DNA from: Amycolatopsis sulphurea
Lineage (GTDB): Bacteria > Actinomycetota > Actinomycetes > Mycobacteriales > Pseudonocardiaceae
Length of the DNA stretch: 64,000 nt
Assembly (NCBI RefSeq): GCF_002564045.1
Contig: NZ_PDJK01000002.1
Location: 3,100,001 to 3,164,000 of the forward strand
Direction: 5' to 3'
How positions within the stretch are numbered: position 1 is the first letter of the stretch; the number at the start of each line of letters is the position of its first letter. The translations under genes were made by a program, and so were the position numbers. Shown here one piece after another: positions 49,983 through 57,801 of this stretch. Below the pieces are notes generated by a model. It saw nothing but the letters and a program-made list of their open reading frames with translations, did no database searches and was not told the DNA's origin.

Positions 49983-50606
49983 TCAGTCCAGCAGTCGCCG
50001 GGCCAGCGCAGTCGTCACGGCCGCGGTGCGATCGGACACCCCGAGCTTGGCGAACACCCGCAGCAGATGCGTTTTCACGGTCGCCTCGCCGATGTGCAGC
50101 GCCCGGCCGATGGCCGCGTTCGTCAGGCCTTTCGCCACCAGCCGCAGTACCTCGACTTCGCGCGCGGACAGCGGGGACGCGGGTTCCGGATTGCGCATCC
50201 GGTGCACCAGTTTTCCCGCGACGGACGGAGAAAGAACGGTCTCGCCGCGCGCCGCCGCGCGGATCGCTCCGGCCAGCTCGGCACGCGACGCGTCCTTCAG
50301 CAGATACCCGGCCGCGCCCGCCTCCACGGCGCGCAGGATGTCCGCATCGGTTTCGTACGTGGTGAGGACGACGATCCGCCGCGCCGGTGTGTCCGCGAGG
50401 ATCGCGCGAATCGCGCCCACCCCGTCCAGCCCCGGCATCCGCAGGTCCATCAGCACCACGTCCGGCTGCTTCACGCGGTCGAGCGCCACGGCTTCGTCGC
50501 CCGAACCGGCTTCGCCGATCACGGTCAGATCCGCCTCGGCTTCGAGCATCCCGCGCAGGCCTTCGCGCACCACGGGATGGTCGTCCACGAGCATGATCGT
50601 GATCAC
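49983..50606 (-). CDS. NarL/LuxR-family response regulator
   Basis: A 207-residue regulator. The receiver has the acidic pocket MLVDDHPVVREGL, phospho-acceptor Asp in VVLMDLRMPGLDG, and VVLTTYETDAD with Lys in GYLLKDAS. The C-terminal LuxR-type helix-turn-helix is LSAREVEVLRLVAKGLTNAA, IGRALHIGEATVKTHLLRVF. GTG 50606 overlaps the kinase stop. It probably controls the ABC transporter genes upstream in the same operon. Confidence 0.93.
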   Translation of the reverse strand: MITIMLVDDHPVVREGLRGMLEAEADLTVIGEAGSGDEAVALDRVKQPDVVLMDLRMPGLDGVGAIRAILADTPARRIVVLTTYETDADILRAVEAGAAGYLLKDASRAELAGAIRAAARGETVLSPSVAGKLVHRMRNPEPASPLSAREVEVLRLVAKGLTNAAIGRALHIGEATVKTHLLRVFAKLGVSDRTAAVTTALARRLLD

Positions 50607-51775
50607 GCGGGCACCTCCAGTTCCAGTTCGGTGCCGCCGGTCGCGCCCGGCCGCACGGCCAGCTTGCCACCCACTTGTTCGGCGCGGGAACGCATCCCGC
50701 GCAACCCGAAGCCGGAGGTGGACGCCTGTGGGGAGAAACCGCGGCCGTTGTCGGTCACCTGCAACCGTACCGATCCATCCACAGCGGACAGTCGTAGTCG
50801 GACGGTGGACGCGTTCGCGTGCTTGCGCACGTTTGCCAGCGCCTCTTGGGTCGCCCGGAGCAGCACCACTTCGACCGCGGTACGCAACGGTGGCAGCTCG
50901 TCGTCCACTTCGCACTCGACCACGATCCCGGTTTCGTCGGAGAGCCGCTTCGCCTGTCGCCGCACGGCGTCCGCCAGTGATCCGGTGGCCAACGCGGACG
51001 GGGTCAGCGCCGCGACCATCGCCCGTGCCTCGGTGAGGTTCTCGCGTGCGGTGCGCCCGGCCAGCGCCAGGTGCTTGCGTGCCGCGTCCGGATCGGTGTC
51101 CACTTCGGACTCGATCGCCTGGGTCAGCGCGACGATGCTGGTGAAGCCCTGTGCCAGGGTGTCGTGGATCTCGCGGGCCAGCCGCTCCCGTTCGACCGCG
51201 GTGCCCGCCTCCCGGGAGAGCCGTTCGACCTCGGCCTGACTCTCTTCCAGCTCGCGGATCAGCCGGGCTCGCGCGTTGCTTTCCCGCACCACGTCGCTGG
51301 TGAACTTTCCGACAAGCATGCTGAACACCACCAGAATCGCGGTCATCGGCAGCAGGATGCGCAGGCTCGGGTTGTGCCAGCCGCCGTTGAGCACCGCGGA
51401 CGCCGATTCCCACAGGATCAGCACGGTGGTCGAGACCACCGCCGGGCGCAGCTCCAGCAACATGAACAACAGCGGGATGGTGAAGAACAGCACGAAGCTC
51501 GCTGTGGTGTCGGCGAGGATCGCGGCAGCGGTGCACAGGACCAGCGCGGCCGAGGCGAGCACACGGGCGGTGCCATTGCCCTCGCCGTGCACGATGCGGC
51601 GCCCGAGCACCAGGTAGCCGACCGCCATCAGCCCGATCAGGCCGTCGGCGATCGCCTTCGCCACCGGCCGGGAATCGCTGAAGAACACCAGGAAGGCGGT
51701 CGCCACGCAGGCGACCGCGAACAGCACTTCCCAGGCCCAGTAGGACTGTCCCCAGGCGTCGTCGGTGCGGTTCAC
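50603..51775 (-). CDS. NarL-type sensor histidine kinase
   Basis: A 390-residue kinase. Five to six hydrophobic helices occupy residues 10-165 (WAWEVLFAVACVATAFLVFF first). A coiled coil (RELEESQAEVERLSREAGTA) leads to the HisKA_3 motif RERLAREIHDTLAQGFTSIV with the phospho-histidine, then the ATPase domain (ATQEALANVRKHANAST, VTDNGRGFSPQAS, GFGLRGMRSRAEQVGGKLAV). No extracellular sensor domain is evident, so it may sense the membrane or the ABC transporter. GTG 51775 overlaps the permease stop; GTG 51793 is an alternative. Confidence 0.92.
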   Translation of the reverse strand: MNRTDDAWGQSYWAWEVLFAVACVATAFLVFFSDSRPVAKAIADGLIGLMAVGYLVLGRRIVHGEGNGTARVLASAALVLCTAAAILADTTASFVLFFTIPLLFMLLELRPAVVSTTVLILWESASAVLNGGWHNPSLRILLPMTAILVVFSMLVGKFTSDVVRESNARARLIRELEESQAEVERLSREAGTAVERERLAREIHDTLAQGFTSIVALTQAIESEVDTDPDAARKHLALAGRTARENLTEARAMVAALTPSALATGSLADAVRRQAKRLSDETGIVVECEVDDELPPLRTAVEVVLLRATQEALANVRKHANASTVRLRLSAVDGSVRLQVTDNGRGFSPQASTSGFGLRGMRSRAEQVGGKLAVRPGATGGTELELEVPA

Positions 51776-52584
51776 CGTGCTTCGTTCGTCCACCGGAAGC
51801 TCACCCTCGCGAGCACGAGCCCGACCACGCACCAGACCCCCAGGACCAGTGCGACCGTCGGCAGTTCCCATGCTCCTGCCATCTCCTGCGTTGCGGCCTC
51901 CGGCGGCAGGAACACCGACCGGAAACCCTGGCAGATCCATTTCAGCGGGAAGAGGGACGCGATGTCGACCATGATCTTCGGCAGATGCGTGATCGGCGTG
52001 ACGAACACCCCGGAAATGAACTGCAGCACCAGGTACACCAGCTGCACCACGGCCACCGTGCCGGTGGTGGTGCGGGTGAGCGAACTGACCGCGATGCCGA
52101 GCAGGGTCGAGGAGACGATCCCGAGCAGCAGCACCCACAGCAGGGTCAGCCACTTCCCCGGCGCGTCCGGCAGCTTCAGGCCGAACAGCAGGGTCGCCAC
52201 CACGGCCATCAGCACCATCTGCGCCAAGCTGGTCACCGCGACCATCACCATCTTGCCGACGAAGTAGGACGCGGCGGGCATCGGCGTGCCGCGCAGCCGT
52301 TTCAGCGCGCCCAGCTCCCGGTCCGAGGCGATCCCGATGCCCACGCTGTTGAACGAGGTGGACACGATGCCGGAGCCGATCATGCCGGCCGCGAGCAGCT
52401 GCCCCGAGGACAGCCCGGCCTGCGCGGTCGGCCCGTTGAGGATGGAGCCGAGCAGCACCATCAGCACCGCGGGGAGGGCGAAGGTGAACACCATCTGCTC
52501 CCGGTTGCGGAAGAACTGCCGCAGCTCGAACGAGCCACGGGCGAGGCCGAGACTCAGCGTTCCCGGTAGGGCGATGGTGGTCAC
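51772..52584 (-). CDS. ABC-2 type transporter permease
   Basis: A 270-residue ABC-2 permease with six predicted helices. It starts TTIALPGTLSLGLARGSFEL, with QMVFTFALPAVLMVLLGSIL as the first helix and TSFNSVGIGIASDRELGALK, RLRGTPMPAASYFVGKMVMV as the cytosolic ATPase-facing loop. It pairs with the ATPase at 52581-53420. The ATPase stop and this GTG overlap. Export of a drug or lipid is inferred from the DrrB-like family. Confidence 0.92.
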   Translation of the reverse strand: MTTIALPGTLSLGLARGSFELRQFFRNREQMVFTFALPAVLMVLLGSILNGPTAQAGLSSGQLLAAGMIGSGIVSTSFNSVGIGIASDRELGALKRLRGTPMPAASYFVGKMVMVAVTSLAQMVLMAVVATLLFGLKLPDAPGKWLTLLWVLLLGIVSSTLLGIAVSSLTRTTTGTVAVVQLVYLVLQFISGVFVTPITHLPKIMVDIASLFPLKWICQGFRSVFLPPEAATQEMAGAWELPTVALVLGVWCVVGLVLARVSFRWTNEAR

Positions 52585-53420
52585 GATTCCTCCTCGATCA
52601 GGTTCAGGTAGACGTCCTCCAGACTGGGCCGGGTCACGGTCAGGCCGGCGAGCTCCCTGCCCGCGCCGGACAACTGCGTGACGAGCTTCGTCGGGAACGG
52701 GGTCCGTTCCTCGTGGCTCCCGCGTTCGTCGCGCCACCGCACGATGGCCTCGGCTCGTTCGCGCCCGCCGAGCGTCGCCGGGGTCCCCTCCGCGACGATC
52801 TTCCCGCCGGCCAGTACGGCGAGCCGGTCGGCCAGCGCCTCCACCTCGTCCAGATAGTGGGTGGTGAGCAGGATCGTGGTGCCCTCGTGGGCCAGCCCCT
52901 CGATCAGCGTCCAGAACTGCCGCCGGGCCGCCGGGTCGAAACCGGTGGTCGGCTCGTCGAGGAAGAGCAGCTCCGGCCGGCCCACGATGCCCAGCGCCAC
53001 GTCCACCCGCCGGCGCTGCCCGCCGGAGAGCGACTTCACCCGGGCGCCCGCCTTCTCGGTCAGCCCGACCTGGTCGATCACCTCCTCCGGGACCCGCGGG
53101 TCCGGGTAGTACTTCGCGAAGTGCCGCACGGTTTCCAGCACGGTCAGCTCCGCGGCGTCGGTGGCCGTCTGCAACACGATGCCGATGCGGGCCCGCCACG
53201 CGCGGCCCGCCGTGCCCGGGTCCTCGCCGAGCACCTCCGCCGTACCGGCGGTGCGCCGCCGGTGCCCCTCCAGGATTTCCACGGTGGTCGTCTTGCCCGC
53301 CCCGTTCGGGCCGAGCAGGGCGAACACCTCGCCGTGCCGGATGTCCAGCTCGATCCCGGCCACGGCGACCTGGCCCGGATATTCCTTGCGCAGTCCGCGC
53401 ACTCGCACTGCTGTGCTCAT
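52581..53420 (-). CDS. ABC transporter ATPase (DrrA-like)
   Basis: A 279-residue ATPase. Walker A is LLGPNGAGKTTTVEILEGHR, Q-loop RIGIVLQTATDAAELTVLET, signature KSLSGGQRRRVDVALGIVGR, Walker B LLFLDEPTTGFDPAARRQ and switch histidine LLTTHYLDEVEALAD. It begins a four-gene operon: ATPase, permease, kinase, regulator. Each junction overlaps by four bases, indicating tight coupling. ATG 53420 is used; ATG 53429 is possible. Confidence 0.94.
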   Translation of the reverse strand: MSTAVRVRGLRKEYPGQVAVAGIELDIRHGEVFALLGPNGAGKTTTVEILEGHRRRTAGTAEVLGEDPGTAGRAWRARIGIVLQTATDAAELTVLETVRHFAKYYPDPRVPEEVIDQVGLTEKAGARVKSLSGGQRRRVDVALGIVGRPELLFLDEPTTGFDPAARRQFWTLIEGLAHEGTTILLTTHYLDEVEALADRLAVLAGGKIVAEGTPATLGGRERAEAIVRWRDERGSHEERTPFPTKLVTQLSGAGRELAGLTVTRPSLEDVYLNLIEEES

Positions 53421-53647
53421 GGCTCTCATCCTGCGTCCGCGGCGGCGGTCCCGGGACGTCCGGGCAGTGGAATCCCGGTGTCCACCGAACGGTGGACAGC
53501 GATGCCGTGGTTTCCCGTGGAACCAGCGAAAACACTGTCATGAGCGGCAAATCGGGCGGTGTGGCGAACGCCGGCGGAAGGGCAACCGCCGTCGAGGTGA
53601 ACTCGATTGACTCTGGGTTAAATTGACTAGTTGTCTAACATGACACT

Positions 53648-55387
53648 GTGTCTCACAAGGCGATGTCTCACAAGCAGGTGACGGCCGGCGACGGGGTCCG
53701 GCTCTCCGTCTGGGTGCGCGGGGTGCCGGAGGGACCGACCGTGGTGCTGGTGCACGGCTATCCGGACAACAGCTCGTTGTGGGACGGGGTCGTCACGGAG
53801 CTGGGCCGCCACCACCGCGTGGTGACCTACGACGTGCGCGGGGCGGGTGAGTCGGACAAGCCGCGAGGGCGCGGCGCGTACCGGCTCGATCAGCTCGCCG
53901 ACGATCTGGCCGCGGTGGTGGACGAGGTGCAGCCGACCGGCAAGGTGCACCTGGTCGCGCACGACTGGGGTTCGATCCAGGCCTGGCACGCGGTCACCGG
54001 TGACCGGCTGCGCGGCCGGATCGCTTCCTACACCTCGATTTCCGGACCCAGCCTCGATCACGCCGCGGCCTGGTTCCGTGATCAGTTCGCCCGGCCGACG
54101 CCGAAACGGCTCGCGCGCGCGTTGCGGCAACTCCTGCACTCGTACTACATCCTGCTTTTCCAGCTGCCGGTGCTGCCGGAGCTGATGTGGCGCACCGGTG
54201 CGATGCGGGCGTTGATGCGCCGCCTTGAACCGGATGTGAAGGCGCCCAAGACTTCCGACGGAGTCCACGGGCTCAAGCTGTACCGCGCCAACATGGGGCC
54301 GCGGATGGCTCGGCCACAGCCACGTCCGGCGGAAGTGCCGGTGCAGGTACTCGCGCCGAGCGGCGACGCGTACGTGACCGCGCCACTTCAGGCGGAAGTG
54401 CAACGCTGGGTGCCGGATCTGCGAGTGCGGCGGATTATCGGCTCGCACTGGGTTGCCTGCGGCAAGCCGGGTGTGGTCGCCGCTGCGGCGGCGGAGCTGA
54501 TCGCCTATGCGGAGAGTGGCGAGGAGAGCCGTGCGTTGAAGCGTGCGAGGGTAGGCGCGCCGGCGCGTGGCCGGTTCGCGCACCGGCTCGTCGTGATCAC
54601 CGGCGCGGGCAGCGGGATCGGCCGGGAGACGGCGCTGGCGTTCGCTGCCGAGGGAGCCGACGTCGTGGTCACCGATGTGCACGAGGAAACCGCCAAGGAG
54701 ACCGCGAAGATGTTGCGGGATAAGGGCTCTGCTGCTGGCGCGTACACAGTGGACTCATCCGACGGCGCGGCGATGACACGGTTCGCCGAGCAGGTGGCGC
54801 GCGAGTTCGGGGTGCCGGACATCGTGGTGAACAATGCCGGCATCGGGCTATCCGGATCCTTTGTGGACACCAGTGTCGAGGACTGGGAGAGGGTCGTGGA
54901 CGTGAACCTGTGGGGAGTGATCCACGGGTGCCGCGCCTTCCTGCCGATGATGCGGGAACGGGCCGAAGGCGGGCAGATCGTGAACCTCTCCTCGGCCGCC
55001 GCCTACCTGCCGTCGACGACCCTGGGCGCTTACGGCACCACGAAAGCGGCGGTGCTGGCGTTGAGTAACAGCTTGCGGGCGGAACTGGCGGCCGATGGCA
55101 TCGGGGTCACCGCGATCTGTCCGGGCCTCGTGCGTACCAACATCACCGAAACCACCCGGTTCGTCGGCGTGACCGAAGCCGAACAGCGACGGCGGCAGCA
55201 GGCTTCCACGAAGCTGTACGCACGGCGCAACTTCGGGCCGGAAAAAGTCGCGCACGACATTCTGCGCGCGGTGGAAAAGAATACCGCGGTACAACCGTCC
55301 ACCCCGGAGGCGAAAGTGACCTATGTCCTTTCGCGACTTACTCCGGGATTGCTTCGGGCAGCGGCGAAACTGGACGCCACGCCGTGA
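53648..55387 (+). CDS. EphD-like epoxide hydrolase / short-chain dehydrogenase fusion
   Basis: A 579-residue two-domain enzyme of the EphD (Rv2214c) type. Residues 1-290 are an alpha/beta hydrolase with VVLVHGYPDNSSLWDGVV, nucleophile Asp in LVAHDWGSIQAW and His in IIGSHWVACGKPG. Residues 310-579 are an SDR with cofactor motif VITGAGSGIGRETAL, VNNAGIGLSGSF, and the catalytic Ser and YxxxK (LSSAAAYLPSTTLGAYGTTK). EphD has been linked to mycolic-acid epoxides in mycobacteria. The start is GTG 53648 or ATG 53663, because a 15-bp duplication gives MSHKAMSHKQ. Confidence 0.9.
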   Translation: MSHKAMSHKQVTAGDGVRLSVWVRGVPEGPTVVLVHGYPDNSSLWDGVVTELGRHHRVVTYDVRGAGESDKPRGRGAYRLDQLADDLAAVVDEVQPTGKVHLVAHDWGSIQAWHAVTGDRLRGRIASYTSISGPSLDHAAAWFRDQFARPTPKRLARALRQLLHSYYILLFQLPVLPELMWRTGAMRALMRRLEPDVKAPKTSDGVHGLKLYRANMGPRMARPQPRPAEVPVQVLAPSGDAYVTAPLQAEVQRWVPDLRVRRIIGSHWVACGKPGVVAAAAAELIAYAESGEESRALKRARVGAPARGRFAHRLVVITGAGSGIGRETALAFAAEGADVVVTDVHEETAKETAKMLRDKGSAAGAYTVDSSDGAAMTRFAEQVAREFGVPDIVVNNAGIGLSGSFVDTSVEDWERVVDVNLWGVIHGCRAFLPMMRERAEGGQIVNLSSAAAYLPSTTLGAYGTTKAAVLALSNSLRAELAADGIGVTAICPGLVRTNITETTRFVGVTEAEQRRRQQASTKLYARRNFGPEKVAHDILRAVEKNTAVQPSTPEAKVTYVLSRLTPGLLRAAAKLDATP

Positions 55388-55974
55388 GCAGGCCGCGCCG
55401 GATGACCCCGCAGGCCCGGCGCGATGATCTGATCTCCTCGGCGCTGGACCTGTTCGGCAGCAGGGCTCCGGAGCTGGTCACGGTGGACGACATCGTCGCG
55501 CACGCCGGGGTTTCACGGCCGTTGTTCTATCGCTATTTCCCCAGCCTGCGCGAGCTGCGGGAGCAGGCTCTCCGCACGGTGACCGACGGCCTCGTCGACG
55601 GGCTCGCGACGCTGGAGGAGGGGCCGCCCGCCGTCCGGGTGCGCGCCGCCGTGCGGGGATTGATCGAGGTGGTCGCGCACCACCGGGCCGGGTATGTCGC
55701 CTTGCTGCGCAGCGGTTCGGTGATCGCCACCTCGGACACGGACGCGGCGATCGACGAGGTGCGCGACCGGGCGGTGCAGCTGATCCTCGAATCGCTGGGG
55801 ATCGCCGAGCCCTCGCCGCTCGTCCTGCTCACCCCGCGTTGCTGGACGGCCGTGGCCGAGGGCTCGCTGCTGTCGTGGCTGCAGGAAGGCACGGTGCCGC
55901 GAGACGACCTGGAGGGCTGGCTCTGCGACCAGCTGACCGCCATGCTCGCCGCGACGAAGGCTCACGAAGGCTGA
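55384..55974 (+). CDS. TetR family regulator coupled to EphD-like gene
   Basis: A 196-residue TetR protein. Its helix-turn-helix is LVTVDDIVAHAGVSRPLFYR, YFPSLRELREQAL. The helical C-terminal part is of the actinobacterial TetR_C type. GTG 55384 overlaps the stop of the EphD-like gene (GTGA), so the regulator is co-translated with it and probably controls the operon. The AT-rich region 53605-53645 upstream of EphD is the likely operator. Confidence 0.9.
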   Translation: MSRPRRMTPQARRDDLISSALDLFGSRAPELVTVDDIVAHAGVSRPLFYRYFPSLRELREQALRTVTDGLVDGLATLEEGPPAVRVRAAVRGLIEVVAHHRAGYVALLRSGSVIATSDTDAAIDEVRDRAVQLILESLGIAEPSPLVLLTPRCWTAVAEGSLLSWLQEGTVPRDDLEGWLCDQLTAMLAATKAHEG

Positions 55975-55977
55975 AAG

Positions 55978-56028
55978 CTGTGAAGGGCCCCTTCACGGAC
56001 TCAGAGTCCGTGAAGGGGCCCTTCACAG
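55978..56028. repeat. Nested palindromic repeat between converging TetR and citrate synthase genes
   Basis: An intact copy (arms GTGAAGGGCCCCTTCAC / GTGAAGGGGCCCTTCAC, centre GGACTCAGAGTCC) beginning 4 bases after the TetR stop and 13 bases from the citrate synthase stop on the other strand. Placement suits a bidirectional terminator. Confidence 0.92.
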
Positions 56029-56040
56029 CATTTCGGTGGG

Positions 56041-57180
56041 TCAGGGCTTGGTGACGTTCGCCCAGCCCTCGACGTCCTCCGGCTTGCGCGGGCCGGGGCC
56101 CACGTACTTCGCCGACGGACGGACGAGGCGGCCGGTCCGCTTCTGCTCCAGGATGTGCGCCGCCCAGCCCGCGGTACGGGCCGAGGAGAACATCGAGGGC
56201 ATCATCCGCGGCGGGACCTGCGCGAAGTCCAGGATCACCGCGGCCCAGAACTCCACGTTCGTTTCGATCGGGTGATCCGGGCGGCGTTCCCGCAGCTCGG
56301 TCAGCGCGGCCTGCTCCAGCGCGGCGGCCACCTCGTAGCGCTCGGCACCCAGCTCCTTGCAGGTGCGACGCAGCACCCTGGCCCGCGGGTCCTCCGCGCG
56401 GTAGACGCGGTGGCCGAAGCCCATCAGCCGTTCCTTGCGATCCAGGATGCCCTTGACCAGGCCGGTCGCGTCGCCGGTGCGCTCGACCTCCTCGATCATC
56501 GGCAGCACCCGGGCGGGCGCCCCGCCGTGCAGCGGCCCGGACATCGCGCCGATCGCGCCGGACATCGCAGCGGCCACGTCGGCCCCGGTGGAGGCGATCA
56601 CGCGGGCGGTGAAGGTGGACGCGTTGAGCCCGTGCTCCGCGGCCGACACCCAGTACGCGTCGAGCGCCTTGACGTGATCCGGGTTCGGCTCGCCGCGCCA
56701 GCGGACGAGGAACCGCTCGGTGATCGACGACGCCTGGTCCACCTGCGCCTGCGGCACCGCCGGCCGGTCCAGCCCGCGCGCGGACTGGGCGACGTAGGAC
56801 AGCGCCATCACCGAGGCGCGCGCCAGCTGCTCGCGGGCCTGCTCGTCGGTGATGTCGAGCAGCGGCCCGAAGTCCCAGATCGGGGCGAGCATGGCCAGCG
56901 CGGACTGCACGTCGACCCGGACGTCGCCGGTGTGCACCGGCAGCGGGAACGGCTCGGCGGGCGGCAGCCCGTGCCCGAACCGCCCGTCGACCAGCAGGCC
57001 CCAGACGTCCCCGAAGGTCACCTTGCCCGCCAGGTCCTCGATGTCCACGCCGCGGTAGCGCAGCGCCCCGCCGTCCCGATCGGGCTCGGCGATCTCGGTG
57101 TGAAACGCGACGACGCCTTCGAGCCCCGGCCGGAAACCGTCGTCGGCCTGTTCGGTCTTGCTGGTCGTAGAGGTAGTCAC
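56041..57180 (-). CDS. citA: Citrate synthase 2 (CitA type)
   Basis: A 379-residue citrate synthase condensing acetyl-CoA and oxaloacetate. The active-site residues sit in SAAEHGLNASTFTARVIAST (His), GAMSGPLHGGAPARVLPMIE (His) and ETNVEFWAAVILDFAQVPPR (Asp nearby). GFGHRVYRAEDPRARVLRRT is also diagnostic. The N terminus FRPGLEGVVAFHTEIAEPDR matches the shorter actinobacterial CitA/Rv0889c form. GTG 57180 is chosen; the open frame beyond it is not family-like. Confidence 0.93.
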   Translation of the reverse strand: MTTSTTSKTEQADDGFRPGLEGVVAFHTEIAEPDRDGGALRYRGVDIEDLAGKVTFGDVWGLLVDGRFGHGLPPAEPFPLPVHTGDVRVDVQSALAMLAPIWDFGPLLDITDEQAREQLARASVMALSYVAQSARGLDRPAVPQAQVDQASSITERFLVRWRGEPNPDHVKALDAYWVSAAEHGLNASTFTARVIASTGADVAAAMSGAIGAMSGPLHGGAPARVLPMIEEVERTGDATGLVKGILDRKERLMGFGHRVYRAEDPRARVLRRTCKELGAERYEVAAALEQAALTELRERRPDHPIETNVEFWAAVILDFAQVPPRMMPSMFSSARTAGWAAHILEQKRTGRLVRPSAKYVGPGPRKPEDVEGWANVTKP

Positions 57181-57491
57181 TCTCGCGAAACCCTTTCGGT
57201 GCGCATTTCCCCGGCTGTAGTTCTCACGCGGACGGGATACACGCTGGCTCCTGGCGCGCCTCATCGCACGGTGGACAAACCATGCTCCTTCCACCCGCCT
57301 CGGGGCAACGGAAGATGTGGTGGTTTCGGTCACGATTCCGAGAACGATTCAGTCAACCCGGCACCCGGGCGGCAAGTTCTCCGGCAATCGGGGGTGAACG
57401 GCGGGTTGCGCAGGGGCGGGCGCCCGGCTACTGCGAACGAGTCCTTTTGCCTCGGCTCGCCGCGGACACCCACGCGCTCATCGCGCCACGG
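57181..57491. other. Upstream region of citA, no gene seen
   Basis: About 310 bases between citA and a composite repeat. No open frame resembles a protein, in particular no urease gamma subunit. It should contain the citA promoter; I cannot assign one firmly. Confidence 0.4.
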
Positions 57492-57666
57492 TCAGGGTGT
57501 CGGCAAAGTCGGTGTGGAGGTCTGTGAAGGGTCCCTTCACGGACTCTGAGTCTGTGAAGGGCCCCTTCACAGACCCGGAACCGGTCCGGCGCACGCCACG
57601 AGGTGGTCGCACACACGTCCGCATCGCCCGCTGCCGGGTCCCCGACCAACTTTGCCGGAACCCTGG
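57492..57666 (-). mobile_element. Composite MITE-like element, inverted, truncating ureB
   Basis: A 175-bp unit in the opposite orientation: it begins CAGGGTGTCGGCAAAGTCGG, holds a palindrome copy (57521-57573; arms GTGAAGGGTCCCTTCAC and GTGAAGGGCCCCTTCAC), and ends CCAACTTTGCCGGAACCCTGG at 57666. The next base starts the ureB remnant reading frame. The two ends are imperfect inverted repeats of about 22 bases. It carries no protein gene. Confidence 0.75.
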
Positions 57667-57801
57667 GTGGCCCGGGGTCGTCGGCTCGACGTGCCTGCCG
57701 GGACCTCGGTGCGGTTCGAGCCGGGGGTGGAGCGCGAGGTGGACCTGGTGCCGTTGGCCGGGCTCCGGCGAGTGCCGGGGCTGCGGAAGCGGGCGGGCTG
57801 A
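57667..57801 (+). pseudogene. ureB: Urease beta subunit, C-terminal remnant
   Basis: A 44-residue fragment (VARGRRLDVPAGTSVRFEPG, then EREVDLVPLAGLRRVPGL) matches the end of urease beta subunits, whose normal length is about 100. It begins at the exact end of the repeat element with no start codon of its own in a sensible place. The TGA overlaps the ureC ATG (TGATG...), as in intact urease operons. ureA and the front of ureB are gone. Confidence 0.85.
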
